DNA from: Protopterus annectens
Lineage: Eukaryota > Chordata > Ceratodontiformes > Protopteridae
NCBI RefSeq assembly: GCF_019279795.1
Contig: NC_056749.1
Span: 580,128,006 to 580,192,005, forward strand
DNA: 64,000 bases
Reading direction: 5' to 3'
Shown here: piece after piece, positions 33,715 through 45,039 of the stretch
Position numbering within the stretch: position 1 is the first letter of the stretch
How the letters are laid out: every line of letters begins with the position of its first letter
Notes under the pieces: generated by a model
The model's database searches: none
The model's input: only the letters and a program-made list of their open reading frames with translations
What the model was told of the DNA's origin: nothing
Translations under genes and position numbers: made by a program

Positions 33715-35311
33715 CTTAACATAATTGCTACACTATCCATAATTATTTGGAAACATGAATGGCCACACAGGGATAGACAAAAAGCAGATAACTGAATTAT
33801 ATTAAGAAATGCAGAGTGCAAATAGCAATGTTACAGGAACTACACTTGGAAAGAAGTCAGCATGTGAATTTGATAAAGAAAGGATTTGAGGATGGATATT
33901 CAGCAGAATATTAGGGCCAAAGGAAAATGGAAATACTAATACTAATTGCTAGACGACCTCCAACAGTGATAGAAGTGGGAAAAAAGATAATAATGGTAGA
34001 TTTGTGGTAGTAACAGGCTTGTTAAGGACTATGCTGGCATGTATTTATATTTTATCTAAAACTGCTATTATGGAGCTTAAGAACATCTTGGGAGAAATAT
34101 TCACTTTTAGTAGGGAATATTTCCTATAGTTGGGGACTGGAACTTAATTTGCAACAGTGAGGATGTATCTGCTGGACTTGGAGGAGAAAATACAACAAAA
34201 GAAGCTAGATTTCTTAAGACATTTATGAAAATATTTGGTATGGAAGACATACATTCAGTAGTAGGAACTTAGAGAAAATTTGCATATTATTTCCCAAGGT
34301 GCAATAACTGGGCTAGACTAGACAGAGATTGTATTTCACAGGAACATGTACATTTAACTGAATGCTTCAACACACATCAAATAGCTATTTCAGATCATGC
34401 ACCAACACAAAAAATGTAGGGCAATGAAGTCAAAATGAGTCAATGGTACTTACCCGTTAAAAAGGGAGAAATTTAAGGAATTGGTCATAGAAATTATTCA
34501 AAAGTATTAGGGAGGATAAAAAAATTCCTCAGACGTTATAGATAGTGAGAGTGAAGTTTAAAAATAAGGTAGAAATACAAGTAAAGGAGCTATGATTAAG
34601 TAGCAGCAAAAATTATTTATAGGGGCTGACAAAGTTTACAGTATTGCAGAAAAAGGGAACTCTCACAGACCAAGAAGAGGCACAACTGCAGAGTGTTATG
34701 GAAAAAATAAGTGGCATCTAGGTAATATGCATGAGTTTAGAAAGACTGTTAACCAACTGTTTTTTTTTTTTTGACAATAACTCCATAGCACAAAAACTTT
34801 TAACAGGATGACTTAGGCAAAAAAAAAGTAGAAAGGGTTGCTGCTATCCTTAGGGAGCCTAAAACAATGAAAATAACAAGAGTACCTGTAAAGGTATTAG
34901 AGATATTTTGGAAATTTTGTAAAAATCTGGATAAACCAGAGGAATGTGGAAATCAAAATAGAGCACAAATGGAAATATTTATGGAAGCCTTAAGTATGCC
35001 AAGGTTAGAAGTAGATGAGGTTCAACAATTAACAATAAAGATAGGAAGAGATGAGATAATCACAGTGAAGTATAATCTACAGGAAAGTCTCCAGGAATAG
35101 ATGGTATCCTGTGGAAGTTTGGAAGCTGGGAGGGAAGAATGTGATAAAGATCCAGACGGTTTTGTTTAACTGCATTTTAAATGTTGGGGAAGCACCAATA
35201 TCCTAGCAGAAAGCTGTGGTGGCTGTAGTACCTAAAGATGGTAAAGACCCACCAGACCCAGTATCATATAGACCCATTTCAATTTTAAACAATGACCATA
35301 AAATGTTTATG
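33715..35311 (+). pseudogene. L1/Tx1-type ORF2, 5' segment: endonuclease and RT start
   Basis: The endonuclease begins near 33740 in broken frames (NGHTGIDKKQITELY), then VQIAMLQELHLE near 33820 (the L1 LQETH block) and SDHAPT near 34395. The linker frame 34867-35100 holds PRLEVDEVQQLTIKIGRDEI, and the RT opens at 35100-35290 with GKNVIKIQTVLFN, AVVAVVPKDGKDP, VSYRPISILNNDHKM. These are L1-clade blocks, unlike the CR1/L2 LINEs nearby. The frame is broken repeatedly. An L2 tail interrupts it at 35312 and the sequence resumes at 35528. Confidence 0.8.
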
Positions 35312-35527
35312 TTTTTTTTATATGCTGCTGTTATTTTTTTCCCAAGATGTGATGCATCTTTATATTGTATTTAGAACTCAACTATCTTCCTTTTTTGCAT
35401 TAACAATGTTCATATGTCTGTTATGTACCTGGAGCTTTTCTCCCCGGGCCTCCGCTGAAAATGGACATGTATCCAGTCGGACTCTCCCGGTTAACAAATG
35501 TAAAATAAATAAATAAATAAATAAAAG
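35312..35527 (+). mobile_element. L2-type LINE 3' tail inserted in L1
   Basis: 216 bp holding the shared L2 3' end (GGAGCTTTTCTCCCCGGGCC, CGCTGAAAATGG, CTCTCCCGGTTAACAAATG) and an AATAAATAAATAAATAAA tail. TATG stands before it (35308-35311) and after it (35528-35531). The L1 protein reads through if the insert and one TATG are ignored (...NDHKM, F, MPLIAKRM...), which fixes both edges. Confidence 0.8.
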
Positions 35528-35640
35528 TATGCCTTTAATAGCTAAAAGAATGGCAAAGATGTTGCCAAAAGTGATAGATATGAATCAATCTGATTTTATG
35601 GAGGGGAGGCAAACATCTGACAACATTAATATTATTATAA
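35528..35640 (+). pseudogene. L1 ORF2 RT segment between two inserts
   Basis: MPLIAKRMAKMLPKVIDMNQ and SDFMEGRQTSDNIN match the L1-clade RT block following SYRPISLLN. The frame then runs straight into the L2-type element at about 35641, giving a chimeric 150-residue open frame. Confidence 0.8.
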
Positions 35641-37994
35641 TATTCTATAATTATCCTAAAGTAGACTACCACCATAAAACTAAAAAACACCACCACCCTA
35701 TAAATCAAACCACCCTTTCTAACTTAATATGTGGAGACATACACTCAAACCCAGGGCCACAGTCCAAACTCCATAACCAACCCAACCCCGTAAAATCCTT
35801 AAACTTCACTACCATCAATCTACAAAGAATCAGAAATAAAATTCCCCACTTCCATGCATGGTTACACCAAAACAACCCAGATTTCACTGCCATAACTGAG
35901 ACTTGGCTTAAACCATTCATCTATGACACAGAATTCCTACCCCCAACTATACAAGCCTCAGGAACGACAGACTATATATAGAAGATGGTGGCGTTGCCTT
36001 GATATGCCCAAATATCTACACAATAGTCCCTTTCACTAAACCCATTCCACAGTTCTCATCAGAAGAACTTTTAGTAACCCTTCTAAAACTAAATAACTAT
36101 AAAACCCTCTGCATCATAGTGTTATACATTCCCCCAGGTAACAACATTCCCATTCTAGAGGATATTCTAGCTTGGTCATCCAAACATATTCAAAATGAAA
36201 CAATCATCCTAGGGGATGTAAACATTGATTGGTTAGATATCACTAACCAAAACCTCCAAACTAACATCAACCTATTCAACTACACTCAGCTTATCTCTGA
36301 TATAACTAGGCCAAATACGGAAAAGAACCAAGGCTGGGTCTTAGATTGGATCCTTGTATCTAACCCAAATAAGATCTCCACCTTTGGAACATTACCAAAC
36401 AGCATCAGTGACCACTTACCAGCCTTCACTATACGTAAAACTTTCATAACTATTAGTGATCACCAATTAAAACAAACTAGAGACCTATCCCAATTCTCTC
36501 TGGAAACCCTTAATGAAATTTTACAGCATACCAACTGGGCATTATTAAAAATTATTCCTATTGATGATGCAGTTGAATTATTCAATTCAACCTTCTCAAA
36601 ATCTTAGATAAGGTAGCACCACCATGACTAAAAAGAGTTAAGACGAATCATGCCACTTGGCTCACCAAAGCCACAAAACAAATCATGTCCACTAGAGACA
36701 AAACTTGGAAATCATGGCAAAAATATAAAAACCCAGTTGACCTCACTCTATACAAAAAATTATGTAATCAGGCCAAACGACAAGTAACCAAAAACAAAAA
36801 TAAATACTTCCATAAACTACAGGACAAGCATAGGCTAAACCCACAAAAATTCTTGGGGGCAATAAATTCCCTTATACATCCAGGCTCTAACGCCAATCCT
36901 TACCCATACCCTGACAAAAGCCCCACTGATATAGCCTCTCTCTTTAACTCTTATTTCACTGACACTATTTCCAGGCTGACCACCACTTTCCCTCCTTCTA
37001 ACCTATACTCATCAGACCAACAATCTACTCATCCTAAACCTCTCTCTCTACCAATTTTTCCTTTCTGTCCCATACCCACATGCACCATAAAAACTCCTTC
37101 TAAAACTTAAACCTTGCACCTGTGCTCCTGACAAGCTTACCTGCTGAATTCCCTAAAATACCCACATGCTCCATCACTTACCCCATTAGTATACTTATCA
37201 ACAAATCAATCCAAGAATCCCACATACCTAATATCTGGAAGAAAGTATACATTCTTCCTCTGCACAAAGGTGGCAAAAATGCAGACATCTCCAACTTTCA
37301 GCCCATAGCTATTCCCTCTGTCCCATTTCAAAAAAAGTAGAAAAATGTGTCCATAGCCAACTTCTCAACCGTTTACTTAATAACCAACTTCTCAACCCAA
37401 CATGGCTTTAGACCAGCCCATAGCACCAACACAGCTCTCATCTCCTTTATGGATACAGTAAATTAGGCACATGATTCCAATCTGATCGTCTCCATACTAT
37501 TCCTTGACCTTTCAAAAGCTTTCGATACCATTTCATACTCGCTTTTACTCTCTAAACTCAGCAATCTAGGTCTCGCATCCCCAACCCTAAATTGGTTCTC
37601 AAACTACCTCTCTGACAGATATCAATCAACTAAATGGCAGCATTCCTGTTCCCCCTTCCTCAGCATCTCCACAGTTGTACCCAAGGCTCCATACTGGGCC
37701 CCCTTCTATTCAATATATTCATTAATAACTTCCATAACTCCCTTACACATGGCACTGTGATCCAATATGCAGATGATTCAACAATCATCTGCACTGCTAA
37801 AACCCCTTTTGAGTTGCAACTACTAACCCAAAATGCCTTCACATCCACTGAAAAATGGATGTCATGCAATCACCTAGCTCTCAACCCAAACAAGACTAAA
37901 CTGATCCTATTCACTCCCAAAAAACAACCTCTCTAAATAGAACTGAATTCTCTATCTACTCCTAAAGTAATACCACCATTGAACGACCTGAGAC
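35641..37994 (+). pseudogene. L2-type ORF2, 5' part: 2A-like, endonuclease, RT
   Basis: The frame carries CGDIHSNPGP at 35730-35759, then LNFTTINLQRIRNKIPHF and AITETWLK (endonuclease start). A frameshift near 35970 leads to 35999-36607 with IILGDVNIDWL, VLDWILV and SDHLPAF. RT pieces follow in shifting frames: KVYILPLHKGG, DLSKAFDTI (near 37510), QGSILGPLLFNIFINNFHNS and VIQYADDSTIICT, the catalytic pair intact. At least four shifts or stops. The endonuclease and RT motifs place it in the L2/CR1 group; the AAATAAAT tail favours L2. Confidence 0.85.
35730..35759 (+). other. 2A-like ribosome-skipping motif CGDIHSNPGP
   Basis: The decapeptide matches the D(V/I)ExNPGP class except His for Glu. 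Such 2A-like sequences are known at the N-terminus of ORF2 in several LINE clades, where the ribosome omits the Gly-Pro bond. The motif sits about 25 codons before the endonuclease fold, as expected. Whether the His form is active cannot be told from sequence. Confidence 0.7.
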
Positions 37995-40924
37995 GTGAAT
38001 GACCTGAGACGTACCTCCCTGGACTACATTAAAAGAGACATAGAGGAGCTCTCTGATCATGTAGCCCAGGCTGGTATGACCCTGACCTTGAGCAGCATCT
38101 TACCCTCACCTAAAATGATGCCACAGTACAAAGACAAAATGATCGATCTTAACCTCAAGATGCACGCACTCGAAGCTCTCCTCAGTATGCAGAACATCGA
38201 TATCTGTGCAGTGACAGAAACCTGGTTCAAGGCTCCAGAGAGCACCCCAGCACTACCAGGCTATACCTCATATCATGCTTTTCAGCCCCAAAACCCGGAC
38301 AGAACCACAAAAGGAGGGGGAGTTTCCATATTTATCAAGGATATCCACACCTCCAGGTTAGTGGCATTGCACGAAGTATCGGAGACCATCCATGTGCAAC
38401 TAACAGTGGGCAAGACTGCTTTTCAGTTTATAGCATCCTACAGACCACCCTCTCAAAGTCAGGAATCCCATTCGGCTTTCCTGAAAACATTGGAGAACAT
38501 GAAGATCTCTCCAAACACCATTATACTGGGCGACTTCAACTACCCAAACATTGACTGGAAGCACTACTCAAGCCCCAGCACCTTAGCCCAAAGATTCCTG
38601 GAAATTATAAACTCAAATGCTATGGAACAACTAGTCACCACTCTCACAAGAGAGGACAACATACTAGACCTGATCATTACCAACATGAGGACTCTATGCT
38701 CCACACCAGAAGTATATCCCTCATTGGTAAGATCAGACCATAAATTAATTTCACTGGATGTCCACATCCCGACCCCACCCCCAGCCCAGAAAACCACAGT
38801 GAAAAACTTCTCAAAAGCGAACTTCTCACTTCTCAAAACCAAATTGGAATCCTTCAAGGCCCCAGGGCCAGTGGAAACTACAGCCCAAACTGCAGAATCC
38901 TATATAAATGCATTCTACAGACATCTCCAGGAATGCATGGATCATGCTATCCCAAACAAAACCAAGACCCAATCATCCAAAGGCAGGCGTCCAGTCTGGT
39001 GGAGCCCTGCCATAAATAAACTGTACAACAGAAGGAGGAAGCTACTACATGATAGAGCAAAATCCCTAATAGGGAAGGCATCTCTGATCAGTACAAGCAA
39101 AAAATTATGATCCCTCATAAAATCCTCCAAGGCCAGCTTCAAGAGAAAAATTGCACAGGACACCAAAGACAATCATAAGGCTTTTTTCAGTTATGTTAGA
39201 AACCTGGGATGCAACTCCCAGACTTGTTCTGAGTTAATTCTAAACGACAAAAAATACACTGAACCCACAGACATCGCCAGTATCCTGGCAGACAGGTTCA
39301 GTGCAAACTTCTCCCCCCCCTCCCCCCCAAAAGAGCAAATATCTATCCCGGCAGAGGGCTGCCTACCAAACATCTCAGATGCTCAGGTGAAGGCTGCCCT
39401 CTCCAAAGCAAAAAACACTGCTTCCATGGGACCAGATGGCGTCCCAGGTTGCGTCCTACATGAACTACAAGAGGAACTAATCCCTCAAATAAAACAGCTA
39501 TACAATCTCAGCCTCACTACAGGATATGTGCCCACAGAATGGCGTACAGCAACAGTGGTCCCACTCCACAAAGGTGGAGCATCTATGGACCCTGGAAACT
39601 ATTGCCCCATAAGCCTGACTAGCTTAGTCTGCAAGGCTATGGAGAGGACCATCATGGAGCTCATAAACAAATACATTGGGGACCTACAGACACTAGATCC
39701 TACCCAGTTCGGCTTTGTCAAGGGCAGATCCTGCCTTTTGAACCTGGTTGACTTCTTTGAAACAGTCACCAAAGCCATAGATGAAGGGAAGGTAGTCCAC
39801 ACAGCCTATCTGGACCTTGCAAAGGCATTTGACACAATACCCCACTCGGGCATCATAGATAAGCTATCCAGCTTAAATATAAACCCCTATGTCACAAGAT
39901 GGGTCGCAAACTGGCTCAAAGACAGAACCCACAGAGTGAGAGTTGCTGGAGCCATGTCAGACTCGAAACTGGTCACAAGTGGCATCCCACAGGGTTCTGT
40001 CCTGGGACCACTCTTGTTCGGTATATACTTTTCCGAGGTACAGGCAAATGTGGGAGGACTATGGCTCACCAAGTTTGCAGACGACTGCAAACTGGGCGCC
40101 ATAATCAACTCTCCAGCTGACACAAACATCCTTCAAAAAGGTCTCACAGAGACAGATAACTGGTGCCAGCACCATGGTATAAAGCTAAATGCCAAAAAAT
40201 GTATAGTCATACCCTTTGGCAAAAACAATATGCCCACAAATTACCACATAGGCAGAAACCCATTAAGTACAGAGAAAGTTATTAGGGACCTGGGGACCCA
40301 AGTTGATAGCAATCTCTCCTTTGAAAACCACATTGCCAAAGTGGTTAGAAAGACCTTCTACATAGCCCACCTCATCACGAAGGGTTTCACATCTAGATCA
40401 AGAGAGGTAATCGTGCCCCTTTATTCATCCCTCATCAGGCCCATCATAGAATACAATGCCCCTTTTGGGATGTACCTTACCCAACACCTGCAGCAATTAG
40501 AAAGCCCCAAAAGTATCTCACCAAGAGGATCAAGGGTCTCAAACAGATGCCATATACTGTTCGGTTAAAAATACTCCAGTTCTACTCAGTTGCATACCGC
40601 CTACTTCGAGGCGATCTATGCCTGACATACAAAGCTATGTCAAATCCAGAATTAATGGACATGCTCCACCTCAGTAAATCTAAATCCCTTAGAGCCAAAC
40701 GTTCGATGGACTTGAACCTCAGCACAAAAATAAATAGAACTTGCTGGAGGGACAGGTTCATAACCCAGAGGCTCCCTTCGCTCTGGAATAAAATTCCAGT
40801 TCATGTGAGGCAGAGCACCTCACTGAATCTCTTCAAGAAGAATCTCGATAAGTGGATGGGGGATCGTAGGTTTGTCCCAGGGATTACTCCCGTGTCACTA
40901 TTAGACAGAGGCACAGTAAACTAA
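37995..40924 (+). pseudogene. CR1 copy 2: ORF1-end fused to nearly intact ORF2
   Basis: One frame runs 37995-40568 interrupted only by TGA at 39108 (Arg codon in copy 1). It opens with NDLRRTSLDYIKRDIEEL of the esterase, then a deletion of about 242 bp relative to copy 1 joins KDKMID directly to LNLKMHALEALL, removing the esterase DGLHL block and the ORF1/ORF2 junction. The endonuclease shows ICAVTETWF, ILGDFNYPNIDW, DLIITN and SDHK. The RT shows VVPLHKGG, DPTQFGFVKGRSC, AYLDLAKAFDTIPH, SGIPQGSVLGPLLF and FADD, all catalytic residues present. A one-base change near 40505 shifts to the frame ending LDRGTVN at 40924. Confidence 0.9.
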
Positions 40925-41050
40925 ACCTTAAAAAAGGGCACAGTATACTCAAATCAAGGGGTGGCGTAAGCCATACAGAATCGGGCTAGGCTTATAATTG
41001 CCCCAGGGCAGATAGCCTAGTATGAACCTATGAACCTATGAACCTATGAA
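37995..41050 (+). mobile_element. CR1-type LINE, young, 5'-truncated (copy 2)
   Basis: Starts inside the ORF1 esterase (GTGAATGACCTG, the GVND block) and ends in GATAGCCTAG followed by about four TATGAACC repeats. It is the same family as copy 1, whose protein it matches closely, but much better preserved: one stop and one frameshift in ORF2. It interrupts the L2-type element. I saw no convincing target duplication, as is common for CR1. Confidence 0.9.
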
Positions 41051-41690
41051 CTAGTCTCTAGTACTAAACTACTAGGGGTCATTATTTATGAAACCCTAAC
41101 ATTTGATCTCCACATACTCAATAACATCAAAAAAACACATCAAAAACTGGGCACCCTTATAGACATAGCTATTACCTCAATAACACTGCTAAAAAGACTC
41201 TAGCCTCAGCCTTTATACTTCCATCCCTTCTATATGGTGCCCCCATACTCACAAACATCTACTCATCACTTAAAACAAAGCTCAACTCATGTTACAATAA
41301 GGTCGCCAGATTTGCAACCAATGCTAGATCCACATCACACCACTGTTCCTCACTGCAACAACTAAACTGGCTAGAGCTACCACTCTATCTCAAGTACCTA
41401 CACTTAACTGCTGCACATAAAATGACATATATACCCACAGCATGTCCCTCTCTCTCCTTACAATCATTGTACCAACCAAATAGACCTCTTAGATCAGGAA
41501 ATAAAACTCTGCTTAAGGGAGACAAACCTCACCTCCCAGTCGGTGAAATGCACTATTCCTTCACTGTTTCCAAACTTTGGAATACCCTCCCAACCACAAT
41601 AACCTCCATCTCCTACCTTCCACTCTTTAGAAAATCTCTTAGGCAACACCTCTCCTCCTGCTGGTTATACCCATGCCAAAAATAACCCTC
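41051..41690 (+). pseudogene. L2-type ORF2, C-terminal part after CR1 insert
   Basis: Resumes STKLLGVIIYETLTF and continues through LCSLQQLNWLELPLYLKYL-like blocks to the frame 41422-41685. That frame has GNKTLLKGDKPHLPVGEMHY, FTVSKLWNTLPTTI and LFRKSLRQHLSS, the typical end of L2/CR1-group ORF2. The pyrimidine-rich 3' UTR begins at about 41690. Confidence 0.8.
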
Positions 41691-42045
41691 TCACTTTCTT
41701 CCCCTACTGTGCCACTCCCACTTCACCCCTCCTCTATCCACTCAACTGGTCAATATGTAGGTACTCTGCTTGTTCTAATATCACAGTTAAATCAATGCCT
41801 AAGAGTGTTTACTGCACTGCCTTCTAGCTATCTATATAACTGCAACTATATGTCTGTATGTGTATGTATTTGCCTTCTAGCTATCTATGTAACTGTAACT
41901 AGCTTTCTATCTTTATTGTAATCTTCAACATGTTTAATGTCATGTGGAGCTTTTTTCCCGGGCCTCCACTGAAAATGGGCTCACCTAGGCCCAGTGGACC
42001 TTCCAGGTAAACAAATGCAGTAAATAAATAAATGGATAAATAATA

Positions 42046-42640
42046 GAACAATGATGATCCAGAGGGAAGCAGAATTTAACACATTACCACTTTTGTTGGC
42101 GGGTCTTCATGCAGAGAAGGTATTAGAGTAGGCTAAGATTTTATGAGTAGGGCTCTGACACAATAATAAAGTTAATTAGAAGGATATATGTGGGATTGAA
42201 AGCAAAAAATTAAAGTTGGAGGGTTACTCTCTAATAAGTTCTGTCTGAACAGAAGAACCAGGCAGGGATATCTTCTTTCCCTCTTGTAATTTGCATAATA
42301 TTTAGAGCCATTGCAAAAAATAAGGGACTCAGAAATTCAGGGATATAATTGGTATGGAAATCAAGAAAAGTTGGCTTTATCTTCAGGCTATATTACTTTG
42401 TACCAGATGAAAACAGAAAAGGACAGCTCAGTGCTGTGGAACATTTTGGGACATTTTCATGTCTTTCTGGAATATAAAATTAATGAAGATAAAACAAAGG
42501 CTTTAGCTGTAAACTATGTTCATGAACTGGGATCAGCAATACCCATATTTATGGGAACACAATAAAATGAAGTATTAAACAGTGTAGATTGAAAAGTATT
42601 CTGTTATGGCAGCTAAGGATATGTGGAAGGATAAAACAAA
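42046..42640 (+). pseudogene. L1 ORF2 RT, segment after the L2 insert
   Basis: Frames with stops show AEFNTLPLLLAGLHAEK-like text, LKLEGYSLISS, RTRQGYLLS (L1 GTRQGCPLSP motif B), then the frame 42311-42565 with KIRDSEIQGYNW, SSGYITLYQ in the place of the ADD catalytic motif C, and FLEYKINEDKTKALAV. The catalytic Asp pair is gone. Strand and motif order continue the segments at 33715-35311 and 35528-35640. Confidence 0.7.
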
Positions 42641-42699
42641 AAAGTGATAATTCTAGGTAGCCCATAATTCCCAAAATACACTTTACTGTTAAAAAGTAC

Positions 42700-42745
42700 A
42701 CCTCAGTTAAGTGCTTTTATCGTATAGCTAAACTTCTTCAGAACT
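42700..42745 (-). ncRNA. degenerate hammerhead motif
   Basis: Minus strand: stem I AGTT with AACT pairs, and CTGAAGA is intact. Stem II is poor, and the GAAA box reads GATAAAA before GCAC and TT. Likely a fossil PLE 3' end. Confidence 0.35.
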
Positions 42746-44817
42746 TTGGTGTTACTTACTCAAATTGTGGTTTAAAGAGCTGAATGAAACAGCGGATTGT
42801 GAACACACCCATACAATCCCAACAATCACAAACCACCAAGGTAGACATCATTTAAAGAAACAGCATCATTCTTCCTAACCAAACTGTACCAATTAACAAT
42901 GTAAATTGTATTAAAATGAATAATAAAAATAAAAATGCAAGTTCAGAGGCATGCTGCCCTTTGTTTTAGTTCACTGAAAATTGAAATACCATCATTTAAA
43001 CTAGGGGAGATGGTTGCATTTAATTTGAGCTGCCAAAGCGTTTTTCAGTGCAGCAGTTTGTTTTGCCATTCCCCCGAAAAAGCTGCTAATTGCACCTGTT
43101 CTTATCTTATCTCTAATCTTAGTTGAGAAAAAAAAAACATTGTTAGCAATGGAAAGATTATTGAGATGGCTTGATGTATACAAGAAAAGAACCTGACCAC
43201 AGACCCATCCAGAACAATCATCTCACTATCCAGCTAATCTGTTAGGCTCAATCAGAGATGGATAGCCCTGGAAATGATTTTTTATCTCATTCCATGGAAG
43301 AATGAACAATGAGAAAGTCATTGTAACTGGTTCATAAGGAGCAGGAGATCTGTTAATTAGGCCTGAATTCAGTCACGGACCAATCAGTATTAAATTAAAT
43401 CAGGAGCAACTATTTCCTTTCATCAAAACTGTGGTTATTATAAATCTTTCAATAAGTAGTAAGATGCTTACTAGAACTGTGAAACTGAAAGTAAATCCAC
43501 TCCTCCAATGTGTACATGTATGCAATGCTTGAATGCATTGCCTGATTTGGACAACAGAGTAATGACTCGGTTGTCCCTACACATTGCTAAAAGACTTTGA
43601 GAACAGAAAAAGTATCATCTGTGTTTCAGTCCAAACACAAAGCAAAGACTCCTTTAAGTAAACAGGAAAAATTTTGAATAGTCAGATGTTGCCTTACTTC
43701 TGGATTGCACTTTTCTACAGACATCAAACTGGATCCTATTTTGCCTTTGCAATGATACATCCTCCATTTGGATTTTAGAGAGTCAGAATTCATTATATCT
43801 CTTCAGCTAATAATACAAAAGGAACATTTGGGAAATAGTGTGGGCTCTCCAAAAACATCACCCATAGCTATATGATGGAAAATTCAATGTAATTACAGTC
43901 CATAATCTTATGAAGTGGTTTCATAAAGTCATTGGTAGAATAAAAAAACTTCTTGGACGGAGTTTGGAATTATAGTCCTGCAATATGACAGCCCATCACG
44001 GGAGTACTGTCATTAATTCACATGCAGATGTTATATTAAGACAGAAGAGTGGACAGTGGAACTTTGAATGCATTTGCACCCACGAGCTTTGTGTTTTGGT
44101 GGTGTTATAACAAAGCTCACTTGAGGTCTGAAAAAATGTTAAGAAGCATGAAGACGTTGCATTAAACTACAGCAAGTGCAATTATTTTTATTTTTCATAA
44201 TAACCATAGTTCTTGTAAATCTTGCAGCACGTATTAAAATATGTAGTTGAACTGTTGAAAAATCTGTTTCTTGTATCTGCACACTTTTGCGTTACCTAAT
44301 TTGGATACCAGATTGTTTGACCTATTGCTACCAGAGAATGAATCTACATATCATAAGTTTGGATACATATTTAAACTGAAGGCAAACAGCTCATGTCCTC
44401 ATTTACTCTGGTTTCCAATGTTTATCACACACGCCATGCTGCCACATCACAGCATCACATTACTAACACCAAACCTGCTGTTCAGGTACTATGGAAAACA
44501 CTCCCAAAGCCTCCTAGGCACCCCAGAAAATGTAATACTGTGCCCAGAGCTCAGCAGTTCCATCATATCTCACACATCAACCTCAGTATTTATTTCCATC
44601 ACAAGCATGCATCACCAAAAGGGTACAAAAATAACAAACACCACATGAACACAATCACAAATCGTGATAAAAAACATTTTTTATATTTATTAAATATGTA
44701 CGTTCATTTTTTTTTTAAATTACGTATGTGTATATAAGTCTTTGACAATTTTACTATTTTGTTTATGACTGGATACTTTTTATCATGTGATGTGTGAATA
44801 AATGGATTCCTCAGTTT

Positions 44818-44862
44818 TAGATTCATTCTGATGAAGGTCTATATGAAAATGCTTATCGAATA
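44818..44862 (+). ncRNA. degenerate hammerhead motif
   Basis: CTGATGA (44828-44834) and GAAA (44845-44848) with ATGCTT before the cleavage position. Stem I ATTCAT with ATCGAAT pairs partly. Stem II is shortened and barely pairs. Confidence 0.4.
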
Positions 44863-45039
44863 CTTATTAAATCTTGTCTCCTTTAATGAATAGTTATTAA
44901 ATCTCATATCCTTTTAAGGTTGTATTCTTGCGGTGCTTTTTATTTTTTGTAGTTGTGGTTTATGCCACAACATTCTTGCTATATGGTTACCAAAAGAGTA
45001 CACATAAGTCCTAAGATTGCCTCAACATCCTGAACTTAC

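Larger units (their letters stand above)
35641..42043 (+). mobile_element. L2-type LINE with 2A-like motif, split by CR1 copy 2
   Basis: Left part 35641-37994, right part 41051-42043. Order: 2A-like motif, endonuclease, RT, C-terminus, then a 3' UTR ending in GGAGCTTTTTTCCCGGGCCT and an (AAATAAAT) tail. The protein continues across the CR1 insert: ...KTKLILFTPKKQPL before it and STKLLGVIIYETLTFDLHI after it. This copy identifies the source of the four solitary 3' ends in the window. It is 5'-truncated just upstream of the 2A motif and lies inside an L1 element. Confidence 0.85.
42640..45020. other. gene-less stretch with two decayed hammerhead motifs
   Basis: No coding domain is recognisable; the frames 44271-44648 and 44393-44737 have none. 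Degenerate hammerheads lie at 42700-42745 (minus) and 44818-44862 (plus). The surroundings resemble PLE 3' ends but share no inverted repeat with each other beyond the cores. Confidence 0.4.

Noticed and set aside
44271..44737. Two overlapping frames of 114-125 residues
   Set aside because: Long for the region but without any domain, compositional bias or repeat relation I can name; frames of this length occur by chance in 64 kb.
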